Source: Marsupella aquatica (lineage: Eukaryota; Marchantiophyta). From it: a stretch of DNA of 64,000 nt. The notes under the pieces are model-generated. The model had not been told where the DNA came from and made no database searches. It worked only from the letters and a program-made list of their open reading frames with translations. Of the stretch, positions 43,621 to 54,730 are shown piece after piece. Location of the stretch: assembly GCA_973895155.1 (NCBI GenBank), contig OZ316896.1, positions 17,422,001 to 17,486,000 of the forward strand, written 5' to 3'. The position numbers were made by a program, and so were the translations under genes. Numbering within the stretch: position 1 is the stretch's first letter; each line of letters begins with the position of its first letter.

Positions 43621-44700
43621 TAACTGTTGAGCTCTACCAGGCAGGCTCTTCAATATGCTTAGAGATAGAGTTTTTTGGTAGGGTTTTAGGTCTTTTGCTG
43701 GGCTTTCCTGGGTTGGCTTCTCTGGCCTCTTGGCTTTGAGCTTGACTCCCCTTGATTGGGTCCTCTGACTTTGGGATCATGGATCCAAGTTGGGGGCTTC
43801 TTGTAAGTTTCTTTGCAATTTTTTCATATATTTTGTATAGAACTAATAAAACTACCTTATAATTTTGTATCTATAATTACAAATTCTTTGAACGTGAATA
43901 TATAGCAGGGATGACAATAAAAATGTCACCAAAATATATTTATAATTCACATTCTTTGAAGGTTAATGAAATGATTAAAAAACAATCATGCAGATAATAA
44001 TTTTAATAACCACATATAGCCTACCATCTTCTTATGCAAGATATCCGTTCCTTGGCACACTGGTTGATAGCGCAAGAGAGAGAGCGAGAAAGCAGAAAAA
44101 TATTTGTAATACCTGTCCACTGTCTATCGCATCGGCTCTTCATAATCATCCATGTTTGAAAGAATCGATCCTTCATCCTGATTTGCTCTCACGTTTTGTG
44201 TCTCCCTCCCTCGTGAGAAGAAGCAGCGAGTCAGGTCCTCGATTCAGTGTGATCCGTGTGGAGAGTGTACCTAGAGGATATGATTATTCCCAGAGAGAGA
44301 GAGAGAGAGAGAGAGAGAGCCTTCCAGCAAAGGAGGAACAAGCATTCTTGAAACTGATCAGAGGAAGTTAACTAAAGCGATGTCCCTGGAAACGCAACAA
44401 CCAGAATGGCGGATCTTGGGACTCTGTCCATTTTTGTCGTATGGCCAGTGTTCTCACAGAGCGATACAGTAATAAGTTCCACACAAAAAGTGTGAACTGA
44501 GAAACTGCAGGTGGGCCCTTCTAAACCTTACGTGACGGTGCTGTACACTGGTTTACGAGGGAAAACGGATTGAATGCTACCCGACTTCGACTCAGCGAGA
44601 AGGTTATCAGTCTGTAACGCCGTGCCGTTTCATGTGAGATTTCTGTAGCAAGACGTAAAGACGTCTAAGGATATGATGGCCCACGTACATTAAGACATTC
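43621..44700. other. intergenic DNA with an (AG)n microsatellite
   Basis: AT-rich sequence to about 44000. A run of about fourteen AG units lies at 44291-44319. An ATG-initiated frame of 127 codons (43988-44371) crosses the microsatellite and has no recognisable domain; I treat it as chance. Confidence 0.5.
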
Positions 44701-44723
44701 TCGATGTTCATTACAACGTTGCG

Positions 44724-44970
44724 CGCATCTCTGATAGTTTTTTTTGGTTGCGTTGAAACATTGAATTCCATTCGAGGAGATTGCTAGCATCCAATAGTGT
44801 GGCCCACGAGGTGGACAGCATCCAGATTCCCAGAAGGTCATCTCTGATCGTTTTGAGGCTTGATAGAACCGCCGGAGCCGTCCTTAGACGAGGCATTGAT
44901 ATTGCATCTCTAATCGTTCTGAAGCTTGATAGAATTGATGTCGCTTTCCATGATAGATAGATTGAGCGTT
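44724..44970. repeat. imperfect tandem duplication, about 66 bp
   Basis: CATCTCTGATCGTTTTGAGG at 44839 recurs as a close variant at 44905, followed in both by CTTGATAGAA. A weaker third copy starts near 44726. The minus-strand ORF at 44711-44974 carries the resulting repeated peptide (LSS-TIRD) but no known domain. Confidence 0.6.
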
Positions 44971-45107
44971 TCATTCTTCTTTCGAGGATTCAGTGTGGAT
45001 CACCAATGTACAACGTCATCAAGTCTTCAACGAAATTGGTGAGTTCCATACAACCCAGCCATATCAGGAAATTAGACACAATATCGACAACCATATCAGG
45101 AAATGCA

Positions 45108-45180
45108 GTATCGCCAATCTTTCATATTGATTAGTGATTCACAGACCGGTATCGCCAATCTTTCATATTGATTAGTGATT
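45108..45180. repeat. 41-bp direct duplication
   Basis: GTATCGCCAATCTTTCATAT and the following TGATTAGTGATT occur at 45108 and again at 45149. Confidence 0.85.
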
Positions 45181-45741
45181 AATTTTCCCTGTTTCCAGAA
45201 AATCTCAGTGATCAGCAGGCTAGTTAGTCTAAGAACAGTATAAATATGCAGTTCTTTCAGTGGCCCATGCATCTATCTGTTTCCTAGATCACAACCTGGC
45301 AGCCCCACTAAAACGTGGCCGAGTAGAAGTATCCCTCCCCATGCCTCACTAAGTATATATCCTCGAGAGTATTATGGTAAGTATCACGGTTAAGCTTAAT
45401 TATGGGTTGCTGTTCTATGCCTTGGCCCCCGGCTATTCTTAAGTGTTCTCCGTTTCGTTCCCCCTCTGGAACTCCCCTTCCGGGACTACTTGGGGCCTAC
45501 TCTTCTTGAGGTTATTTGAGAAGAATGCTCAAGGCCTAAATAAAAAGGTTGCTAAGTATTGTAAATGACGTTGAAAGTGATCACAGTCTCTTCGGTAGCC
45601 CTAGAATGACCTCACGCCTGGCAGGTTCCTATTTCCTTCCAGACCCTTCCTCCCGACGCCATTAAGGACCGACGAACAAACTATCAAGATGCCTCTAACA
45701 AGTTGCACAGCTAGCTACAGCTGATTCTGGCCCCAACTACT

Positions 45742-46410
45742 TTAAGTTATTGCAGCTGGAGGATTCCGTAAGTGAAGTTGAGTCGTGACTCCAGAGAGCA
45801 CACCTGTTGAGGATCCTAGAGAACGTCGGGAGCTTGCAAACTTGCGCAAAAGCCTGGTTGCGGTCCGATTATTAGCAGCAATCAAGCTGGACGGGGAGAC
45901 GATCCAAGTCCCATTCAGATCCTTTGAATATAGTTTACAATGATCACGTTTAATCAAGCTGGACGGGGAGACGATCCAAGTCCCATTCAGATCCTTTGAA
46001 CAGTGTTTACTATGATCACGTTTATGCGATGGATTGATGTGATTGTGCGTAGCTGAAGATGTGCAGCACGAGCGAGGACCGGCTTGTGGTGACGAGGATT
46101 GACGCTCAGGAATACCTATAAAAGCCTGTGGTCGAGCAGTATCGCAGTAAGGACAAGATGGCAGTATACTGCCATGATCGACCAACCATCGGTGCTTCCC
46201 GTATTCCAGTACTGTACTGGTATGAGATGTCTCCACTCTACAAGTCGAAGTGAATGACAGTTCTGACCGTATGAGGTGCGTGAGTGAGTGGGTGCTTTGC
46301 ATGCTCAACTTGCCCCCAATGGAAATTAAATGGTCTCCTGGAAAAGCACCGACAACTCGTAAATTTGGCACGTGTGAATACCAAGCTTGATTACGTACTA
46401 AATGTCTCAT
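45742..46410 (-). CDS. hypothetical protein, 222 codons, single ORF
   Basis: An uninterrupted frame runs from an ATG at 46410 to a stop at 45742. It is one of the longest unspliced frames in the window. No signal peptide, membrane segment or known domain is recognised. Residues are Ser/Thr/Arg/His-rich. Near its C-terminal third a 24-residue block including SKDLNGTWIVSPSSL occurs twice because of a 72-bp duplication that preserves the frame. The surrounding region shows no splice-site pattern that would extend it. It may be a lineage-specific gene or a chance ORF; the frame-preserving duplication is only weak support. Confidence 0.22.
   Translation of the reverse strand: MRHLVRNQAWYSHVPNLRVVGAFPGDHLISIGGKLSMQSTHSLTHLIRSELSFTSTCRVETSHTSTVLEYGKHRWLVDHGSILPSCPYCDTARPQAFIGIPERQSSSPQAGPRSCCTSSATHNHINPSHKRDHSKHCSKDLNGTWIVSPSSLIKRDHCKLYSKDLNGTWIVSPSSLIAANNRTATRLLRKFASSRRSLGSSTGVLSGVTTQLHLRNPPAAIT
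45881..46024. repeat. 72-bp tandem duplication
   Basis: Two adjacent units, 45881-45952 and 45953-46024, differ at about five positions. Both contain ATCAAGCTGGACGGGGAGAC and end TGATCACGTTTA. The length is an exact multiple of three. Confidence 0.9.
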
Positions 46411-49400
46411 TTGAAACCGTAGAATGCAGTCGGTCTGCAGAACAGAAAATGTTGAGCTTCAGAATTCAGACTAAAGTTGATACCGTATAGTGTGGATTCT
46501 CACTATAGGGACACCGTACTTGGTAAGCCTCCATTCCAGGATTAGATCAGTCACCCCAGGATTCATGAAATCATAGTTTATTGCGTTTGGGCTTATAAGA
46601 CGATGGAAATGCCTCCTCAACAGTTCACTCATGAGGCTATCAAAAGTCCATCTGGACTTTTGGATCTCTTACGGAAGAGACATGCTCACAGCCCGGTCAT
46701 CCAGACTGCGCGCCATAATTCCAATGTAAGGATCACTTGATTGGGAAGATCTCAACAGTGATGGTATTTCCATCTAATCGAGTGCAAAATTTAAACCATG
46801 CCCGTGACCAAATTTATGTCATAATGACCAAAGCTATGTGGCCTCAATATGGTTTATGAGAACAGTTTTTTACCAAAAGGGCGATATGGTTTGGGCCATA
46901 TTTAGGCCCCATCGCACTACTGATCTACCATTTTGGGCCCTCCATCGCAGTACTGTGCAGGCAGTAAAGTTTCCCACAATTTGAGGGGCTTGTACGTTAC
47001 TCAGTCAAAATGGGACTTTCCTACATGACCAAAATGTTTCGTTGTGAGATTAATGGACATTCTACCAGGTTTGCAGGTTAATTGCAAGATTTTGAGGTAT
47101 TCTAATTTGCTCCTTTAATTTACAACTATTTTCTCCCAGTTTGCACCGGCCCTCTGCATAAGCAAGGAAACATTCTACTTAGGTCTGGACAAAATGATTT
47201 CATTATACGTCTTCTTCGTGTGCAAGATACAAGATACAGTAGTTATTTGTATTGCAGTGAACCTTAATAGAATGCTCACCCTTTATTTCAAATTGATTAT
47301 TTCTCCGTATCAGTATGCATAGAAACATAGTACGGTACCACTTTTACCCGCCAACTGTCCAAACCCACTATGAAGTAGGTCACTGTTCCCGAGAGGAACA
47401 GAATTGATCGAAGTGTGGAGATAATCAACTCTACAGTATCAAGTATTCAAGGCCCGTGACATGTTGTACTACGGTTCAGGACATTCCCCCACTATAAAAA
47501 TGCAACTTAGTTATTACAGTATCTTCATCTTGAAGCCGTAGCTTCACTGTAGCTGTTTGACTGTTATAACACTTTTCCTGGCTGTAGAGTGATCCTTTGT
47601 ACCCACTAACTGGAGGGCAAATCTTGTCAACCAAGCAACAATTTTTCGCGCAGTCATTTGCAGCCTGGCCGCTCTTAGAAAGAAGTTGAAAGAAATTGAG
47701 AATTACTTTCAAAACAAATTTCTGTAGTTGCCGTTCTAAGTGTTCTTAGAATCAATTTTCAAAATCGACCAATGATTCCATGCGTGACAGCCTTTCGATG
47801 ATTGAATGCAGGTAATGTCAAGGTGCTTAGAAGTCAGAAGCTGTGCTGCAATTCCTGTGAGGGGACCCTTTATACTCTACACGACGAGCTATTTCCTCTC
47901 TCCTATCCCCACCGAGAGGACTTGGAGGCAACTGAATTTGTAGCATTGATATCTTAACTCGTCAGTTGGACTGAGCATCTGACCTTCCAAAGTCTCTAGC
48001 ATGCATGGTACATGTCCTGCTGTAATCGTTCTATTAAATTTGTATTCTGCTGGTGTCGCCGGATAGTTTTATTGGACTTGATCGTATCCACTAATTAGAT
48101 TAAGCCCAAACAATTTTCTATGCCCTGCAATAAAAAATATCTCGATTTCCAGCAAAACACGCTTTGACGACTGCATTGCGTTGTAGCCGTTGCGTGAATT
48201 GTGTCTGTTTCTCTAAGGATTCATGATTCAATTTCTTCAGCTCACTCTCTACACTTCGATCTGGTGGTACGTTGAGTTCGTCCGGACGTACCCTTGTTTT
48301 AAAAGTTGATTAGTTCTGTACGGAACTAGAAGAATTCCGGTGACGTACACGTATAGGTAAAAGAGATTCCTGAGTTGCAGATACCTTAATTTCATGGCAG
48401 GCAGCAGATCCGACCCGAATCGGCTACAGTGACCAATACCGTCACAATCATCTTCGAGATGAGCTCTGGCCTGCCTACCCATGGCTCTATCGTAGTATCG
48501 TTGTTCTGGGAGAAGTCTCAAGAGTTCTCATTCAAATTGTACAAACGGACTTCCGTGTGTTCAAACTTCGAAGTGTGGTGAATTTGGGCCCGTTTCCACA
48601 GTTATTATCATTCCGCATTGAAGAGCAAGGTTGATGGAGCATAGAATGAAAGAAGGGATATAGATAGATAAATCAAAATTCAGATCCACATTCCAAGCAA
48701 TACCGTACTCCATCATCGTACCTTATCTACTGCAAATTGAATTGGCTGCAGCATTAACTTGGAGGAGTAGTAGACTGTTCTCTTGCTCTTGAGTTAACTT
48801 CAGACCACTTGAATGCGGATTGATGCAGTTGTTTTCCAGATAGGATTCGGATTGCAAGTGTTGCCTGTCTGTGTCAGTTGTATAAGAAAGCTCTCTATTT
48901 CACAGAAAAAAGTGTTGTCGATCCGTTTGACAAAATAGTACGTGCATATATCCTAGGTACATGCCGGGCATACAGTACTACATACTAAGTCTAAGGGGAG
49001 GCTTAATCTACAATACGTGGATATTTCAGTCGAAAACTTCTGGAAACTGTCAGAAATTTGAGATTAGTTAACGTATTGGGAAGATAAGCAAGACAACGAA
49101 CGCACCCAATCAAGCTTTCATTGAGTCTTTCGAGGGAGAAACCAACCTGCTCGGCTGCTCTTCTCTTCTCTAAGTCCAAGCCAGCACACGTAAAAAATAA
49201 CACTATTTTGTAGATCGTGGTGTGTAATTCAAAGATCGACAATTCTGTACTGTTCACTTGCAGAGGTTTTGTCAGAGCTCCAGTCGCGAGTGACCAGCCA
49301 GGACCGCGTTGCAATAAATAACACCACATCATTCTGCAGATTGCGTGTGTGATGATGAATCGCCAACAATGCTCACTGCGCAAGGGCGAGCACTCCAGGA

Positions 49401-49830
49401 CGTGGAACGAAGCAAACGGTACGCTCCCAATCTAGTTCCCTACATGTGCACCACGAGCTCAAACTAGTGACCGGACATGGAGTTCGTTAGGGGCCTCCAG
49501 TAAGTTGTTGGATAGAATAAGTACCAAGAGAATGACATAATTTATTAGTGCGTTTCAAATGTCAAGAGATGTGGGCTTTTAGTCAGTCCAAGACTTTGCA
49601 CTGCTAGATGCGGACTTAAAATGTGCTCTACACCGAGTTGATGACTGCACATTTTTGCCCTGGCTTTCTTGCACATGACAGGCCAAACTGCTTCGAGCCC
49701 TCTCAAAGTTCACCCCTCCTTGATTACGCATTGCCGAAAACCATGTCCCAGCTGTTGTTTCGGCCACTATTTTTTGCGGTCAGTAGCCTAGACTACAAAC
49801 AAGAAGCACAAAGATTGAGACTCGTTTTTA
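46411..49830. other. intergenic DNA, nothing identified
   Basis: AT-rich sequence with only short ORFs on either strand. The minus-strand frames at 48249-48521 and 49003-49383 lack recognisable domains. No repeat array or RNA gene is seen. Confidence 0.45.
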
Positions 49831-49832
49831 TA

Positions 49833-50020
49833 TGGCCTGGTTCAAGGTGTGTTCAATGCCATTGTAGACTATGGCCTTTCTGGTCCTTGCTTGTTGGGAA
49901 GTGGGAATGGTACTCCCAGAAGAATGACATGGCCTGGTTCAAGATGTGTTCCATATCACCATCTGTGGCCTTTCTGGTCCTTGCTTGTTGGGAAATGGAA
50001 ATGGTTGCCCTCTTTTTTTG
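49833..50020. repeat. 97-bp direct duplication
   Basis: TGGCCTGGTTCAAG at 49833 recurs at 49930, and both copies continue to TGGCCTTTCTGGTCCTTGCT and TTGTTGGGAA. The copies differ mostly in their middle part. The plus-strand ORF at 49623-50021 spans both copies and is not called as a gene. Confidence 0.85.
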
Positions 50021-50340
50021 ACTAGTTTGCCCTCTTCTTTTGATGACTGTCCAAATTAGTTTTTAGTTTAACCATTATCTTGACAACTTTTTTGCCCATG
50101 GGTTATGCAAAATAACACAGGTTAGCTTAAACTTTTCCTTAGGTGGTCCAGAGCTCACCTGCCTACAAAATTACATTCACGAAATTTTTGATATTTTTAC
50201 CATTTCTTACATAATTTTAATAACCACCACAAGCATTGGTGGCGCATAACCCGTGCATAACAGTCACGTTTTAGTTGTCCAAAACAAGCTGGACCAAAAC
50301 CTATATTACATTGAAAGAGTACTGGAGAGGGATTGAACTT

Positions 50341-50407
50341 GCTTGAGATAGGGACAAATTGAGCCTTCCTCTCAATTTGTCCCTATCTCAAGCATCCCCC
50401 CCCCCCC
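50341..50407. repeat. perfect 23-bp foldback followed by a C12 tract
   Basis: The arm at 50341-50363, starting GCTTGAGATAGGGAC, is an exact reverse complement of 50371-50393. The loop is seven bases (CCTTCCT). A run of twelve C residues follows at 50396-50407. The stem is too short and the loop too tight for a typical plant microRNA precursor. It may be a remnant of a foldback element or a deletion-repair scar. Confidence 0.9.
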
Positions 50408-50419
50408 ATCACCACTGCC

Positions 50420-51951
50420 TTTCTGGCATTGTTTTCCTTGCTGCATGCGAATAATTTATGCCCTTGTGTCTCCTTTTGTCAATGCCAAAAGAAAGAAAGC
50501 ACATTAAAAGGTGCATAGCTCATGTAATAATGACATATTAAACTGAATTGATAGAATGATGCAAGGGAAAAGACATTCACTTGACACTAATGACAGCCAT
50601 TTCAGTGGTCTTTTCCGTACTGAACTGTAGTAGTCTCCGTTGACGCACTGTCGGTCCTGTACTCCATGACGTGGCTATATATTGACCTGAGGCACCCTTA
50701 TCATTCTGTCCTTGCTACAATTCTATGGACCACTTTTTCTCTTGGCTCCTATCTAAGGCTTGTAATAATTACATATTAAACACAACCAATATGGTATAAT
50801 TTGCAATTGTTGCCTTCATGTCCTACTTTCTTTGGCAAGAGAAACTATTATGTATATAATGTGTAGAATATGCTTGTGAATAGAGGCATTTGAAGTTTGG
50901 GTGCAGGGGGCCCATCCTGTGTGTATATGCATGGAGATTTGAGAGGCTACTTTACTTAAGAGGGCTAAAACAAATTACAATGGAATAAAAGCAACATTAA
51001 AAGGTCCAGAGTAGACAAACACAGAACTCAAATATAAGGAGGGAAAATGCAAACCCAAAGATCTATAACTGCAATATTGTATATATTGGGTGATGATTTA
51101 AGAGTCCCTATCTATGGTCATAACTAAGTCTACAAGTGGGACATGATAAGGGCATGGATATGGTCCTGTAAGGGGCCCAAGCCTTTCTTTAGGTACCTTG
51201 GTAAGTACTACTCATTGTTAGAGATTTTTAAAAGATAGATATCTCGGGCTTTGAGCACACTCTAGCATCACCAAAGTCTGCTGACAGAAGCCCGTCGTCA
51301 AAAACAGATAGTGATGGGCCTCTGGAACCGGCCCAAGCTTAAATGTCTTGACTAGAGCTGCCTCTTGGAAGAGCCCATCAAACGATTACAAAGTAAGGGT
51401 GGTTTTGAAAAGAATTGAGACAACTTGTGTTTCCCAACCTTTATTGGATTTTTGGCTGAGTGTGGTATCCTGTCTTCCAGTATCTATTTGTGTTTTTCGG
51501 CAGTGATGTGTATCTTCTTTACTTCGTTATTTTGCTTAGATAGATTAGAGCAACCCAAAATCGAGAAGCATAATTCGAAACCCGTGGCGAAGCGGTCAAG
51601 GTTTGCATTGACATCAGATGGGACCTTGATTGATGTCCATTATATTTTGTTTCTCAATCAATGACTGCTCCTCGCGGATCTGACTCAAGTAGTGCCCATG
51701 GACATCGATCATTTCGCCCACTCTCGGGATTTCACGAAGAAGATTTGATGCTGGCTGGATGCTGAAAACATTATCTAATTCAGACGGTCTCGCACTCGAG
51801 TCTATATCATGGATTCATAATCCACTGTAGCCGGAAAAGCTGGGTTCTGGTACCAGCCATTTGGGAGTGAGGGAGGTAGCTAGCTAGCAGGTACTTGACT
51901 ATTGTAGTCACTACGGTAGTCAGCGTCAAAGCTGACAAGTTTTTTTAACTG
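50420..51951. other. AT-rich intergenic DNA
   Basis: No coding exon or RNA gene is recognised. The words AATAATTACATATTAAAC (50766) and AATAATGACATATTAAAC (50525) mark a distant diverged duplication. Confidence 0.45.
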
Positions 51952-52413
51952 CTACAAGCTTAAATGTGACGGAGATGATGATCTTGCACGTAACTGAGAA
52001 GATCGGGTTGTGTGCTTCAGTTGGGTGAAATGTGAGCGAGGTACCATGGATGCCGTAGCGGGCATCGACTCTGCAATCAAGTGGTCGTGGACTGTGAATA
52101 ATATGGGTCGTACTTCACTGCAATTACTTAAGGCCAGGGAGCGAATGCAATATGTTGTACTCAAACAGCTACCGTAGCAATGTGGCTGGGCTGGGGCACG
52201 TGTAGGCCCCGCCCAGCCTGTCATCAACCACACCCTAGGACCCCACAATACCAGCAAGCTCTGGGCCTCTCTGCTTCGCTCGATCAGGGAAAAGTCTGAG
52301 GAGCTCAGGCTGCCTGAACACCAAATTGCTAGCCACTGAGCTACTCGTGTAGCATATGCATAATTTCTGTGTACTGCGAGGAGACATTCTACAATAACAA
52401 CTTCTTGTTGCAT
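51952..52413 (-). CDS. unidentified ORF, 153 codons
   Basis: An ATG-initiated frame runs from 52413 to a stop at 51952. The protein is Ser/Trp-rich in its first half and has no domain I recognise. The sequence includes a GTAGCTCAGTGGCTAGCA segment on the minus strand that looks like a tRNA-type A box, discussed under rejected items. Coding status is doubtful. Confidence 0.12.
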   Translation of the reverse strand: MQQEVVIVECLLAVHRNYAYATRVAQWLAIWCSGSLSSSDFSLIERSREAQSLLVLWGPRVWLMTGWAGPTRAPAQPHCYGSCLSTTYCIRSLALSNCSEVRPILFTVHDHLIAESMPATASMVPRSHFTQLKHTTRSSQLRARSSSPSHLSL

Positions 52414-52720
52414 GGGGCTTAGCTAGGATTAGCTCAAGACACTGACCTCTGCTGCTTTTGCTCTGGGCTGGTTGTTCTTAGAGCCGCATTAGCTAGATGG
52501 AATTGGATTTAGCACGGTGACTCTTAATTTTTACACCTCAAACCTATCCTAAACTTAAATAATCTTATTCTCTGGTGCTTCCAAGCGATGTTACACAGGC
52601 TTTCTTAGAAATTCGTCAGAAGTGATGCCGGTGAGTGAGTGCACGGCAACCAGTGTGGTTTCAAGTTTGGAATGGACTGACAGCATTGCCGTACATGGAG
52701 AGTACGACTGGACTGGCGCT
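52414..52720. other. short gap without a gene
   Basis: No exon, repeat or RNA gene is seen. Confidence 0.4.
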
Positions 52721-53164
52721 CTACATTTTTGCAGCTCGATCAGTGATGAAGCTAATGACAGAGTTTAAATATGCGGAAATCCTCCAGTTCAGTCGAATTG
52801 AGGATGTGAATGGTAGTTGAGCTGATACGCGGACCTGGATGCTATTGCATTTGTTGACGAATGAGCTGCAGCGTGAGGTGTTGATGCTTAGAAGGCGATC
52901 CAAACTTCGTAGTACAGTGAGCCTTCTTTGTTCAAAGACCGTTTCGCTGCGGCTAACTAGCTCACGTGAGGCACGGTCGTATATGGGTTCTGGATTCGAC
53001 CTGCACACAATGCATTGCGCTCTCACACAGCCTCTTAACGGTCTCTGTTCTCTGTTTGTTTCTTCTCTACGACTACGTTTGTTAACAATCCTGGACAACG
53101 CAGTGATTACGAAATAGAGTTTCCGGCTTCCTTGAAAGTAGAAGGCTTCCCTGCTAAGACGCAT
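52721..53164 (-). CDS. unidentified ORF, 147 codons, divergent from EPFL
   Basis: An ATG-initiated frame runs from 53164 to 52721. The product would be Arg/Ser-rich, strongly basic, and has no domain I recognise. It starts about 200 bases from the EPFL start codon and points the other way, so the stretch may simply be EPFL promoter DNA. Coding status is doubtful. Confidence 0.14.
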   Translation of the reverse strand: MRLSREAFYFQGSRKLYFVITALSRIVNKRSRREETNREQRPLRGCVRAQCIVCRSNPEPIYDRASRELVSRSETVFEQRRLTVLRSLDRLLSINTSRCSSFVNKCNSIQVRVSAQLPFTSSIRLNWRISAYLNSVISFITDRAAKM

Positions 53165-53372
53165 ACAAGTCGCAGACAGTCTAATTTGGTACAGGCCAGG
53201 ATACTCTCATTTACATTTAAATGATAGACACTTCCCGATTGCGGCTCATTTAATTTGGTACCAACTCTGATCTAGCTACAATGACCATCTGATCGTCATT
53301 ACCCGTCGCGAACTGTACGAGGGTACGTAGCTGAGCGGAGCTGAGCGCAGTGTTGGTGCTGAAGCTGCTTCC

Positions 53373-54730
53373 ATGATATCGACAGAAGAAATGCAATCTT
53401 GTCACACATACAGATTTATGATTTTATTCCTTAGCCTCCATGCGTCTATGACGGTGCGAGCGTCAAGGTCTCTAGATTTCGCTTCTGGTAAGCATCCGAC
53501 CGCACCCAATCTCGATTTGTTGCAACAACGACAGTGCATCGATCGGACTCAAATCCTTCGATGTTGCAATAAAGTTTTCGATGAAAAATGCTACCATGCT
53601 TTTAGTAATGAATTCAGAAATCAATGCAGAACAATGGCTTGAAAATTTCTCGTTGGCAGTTATTCGAACCCATTGAAAGAATTGTGAGCATTGCTCTTTG
53701 AACTCGGAAGATCGTTGCCTCTCGAAATAGAGCCCGCTTACGTACACATCATCGACCTTCTGGAGAACTGCCTTTTCTCTCGACATACGCGCGGGTTGCT
53801 GATTCAAGAGATTAATTCACGAGAATCCGCGGAAGAAATAAATGGGTCGGGGCAAGGCACAGTCGGTGGGAAATTCATAGAACATTCAGCAGGTAGTTTG
53901 AAAACTTCTATTGGGCTGTGAACAGGTGTTCCGTTAGGACCATCACTCAAGATAAGATCACTCCTGGACCTGCAAGACGACTCCACAGCAACGGCAGAGG
54001 TGAAAACTGAAAAGGTATGTAACATTTGGAACTTACAAGATTTGATCGAATCACGTGATGTTGGTACTGGAGCCTGCACCGAATGTATTGTACGTACTCT
54101 CACTTCAGGATCCGGAGAGCCTGAGACTACTGATCCAATAGGTGCTGCAGCCCTTTAATAGACTCGTGAAATTGTAACTCCAAAATTCGATCTGATCGAG
54201 ATCCTTAAGCTCGAGTGCAGTTCAAAAGACTCTGGCACCATACTGGGTTGCGAAGGGATCGAAGCGCCATCACCCGGCCACGATCCATATATGGCTACCA
54301 TGGCCTGGTGATCATGTGCGTTGGAATACTATTAGTAGTAGAGCCTCTTGGCCGGTGATTATGTGCGTTGGAATACTATTAGTAGTAGAGACTCTTAACA
54401 CTCAATGTACGTGTACCAGGCTGCTGAAGTGATTGATTTTATTTTTGCATGCAGCCGCACCACAAGGATCGGTTCAGTGGAGCCAATTGGAGAGAGTTTT
54501 CCGAAAAGCTGCTGGCGAGGCAGATGGGTTCCAAGCCTCCGGACTGCAACGGGAAGTGTGACTTGTGTCGACCTTGTGAGGCTGTGGAGGTGCCCATTTC
54601 GAACCGCGCAGTTAAAAAAGTCCAAGAAGATTCTCAAGACCCCAGCACTCTCGCCGCTGAGCCAGACGACACCAATTACATGCCCGAAAGTTGGAGATGC
54701 GCTTGTGGAAATGAATACTACAACCCCTAG
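53373..54730 (+). CDS. EPF/EPFL secreted cysteine-rich signalling peptide, 3 exons
   Basis: EPIDERMAL PATTERNING FACTOR-like peptides are secreted ligands of ERECTA-family receptor kinases and TMM. They control stomatal spacing and organ growth. Exons: 53373-53487, 53926-54014, 54455-54730; 480 bases, 159 residues, all GT-AG and in phase. The first exon encodes a hydrophobic segment, FMILFLSLHA, after about 15 polar residues. This can serve as a signal peptide; a start at Met7 or Met16 would give a more usual one. The last exon holds the mature domain: GSKPPDCNGKCDLCRPC (Cys 99, 103, 106, 109), then VEVPI, a variable loop of about 26 residues, and YMPESWRCACGNEYYNP (Cys 150, 152). These six cysteines and the C-terminal WRC-CGN-Y-P pattern define the family. 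A 47-bp duplication sits in intron 2. Confidence 0.92.
54307..54400. repeat. 47-bp direct duplication in EPFL intron 2
   Basis: GGTGATCATGTGCGTTGG at 54307 recurs with one change at 54354, and both copies continue to ACTATTAGTAGTAGAG. The second copy ends about 55 bases before the exon 3 acceptor. Confidence 0.9.

Noticed and set aside
50341-50393. microRNA precursor
   Set aside because: The stem is 23 bp with a 7-base loop, too short for a typical plant precursor, and it shows no bulges or known miRNA sequence.
52300-52375. tRNA-like or SINE head on the minus strand (GTAGCTCAGTGGCTAGCA)
   Set aside because: It resembles an A box, but no B box (GGTTCGA-type) at the expected distance, no cloverleaf and no 3' tail were found.
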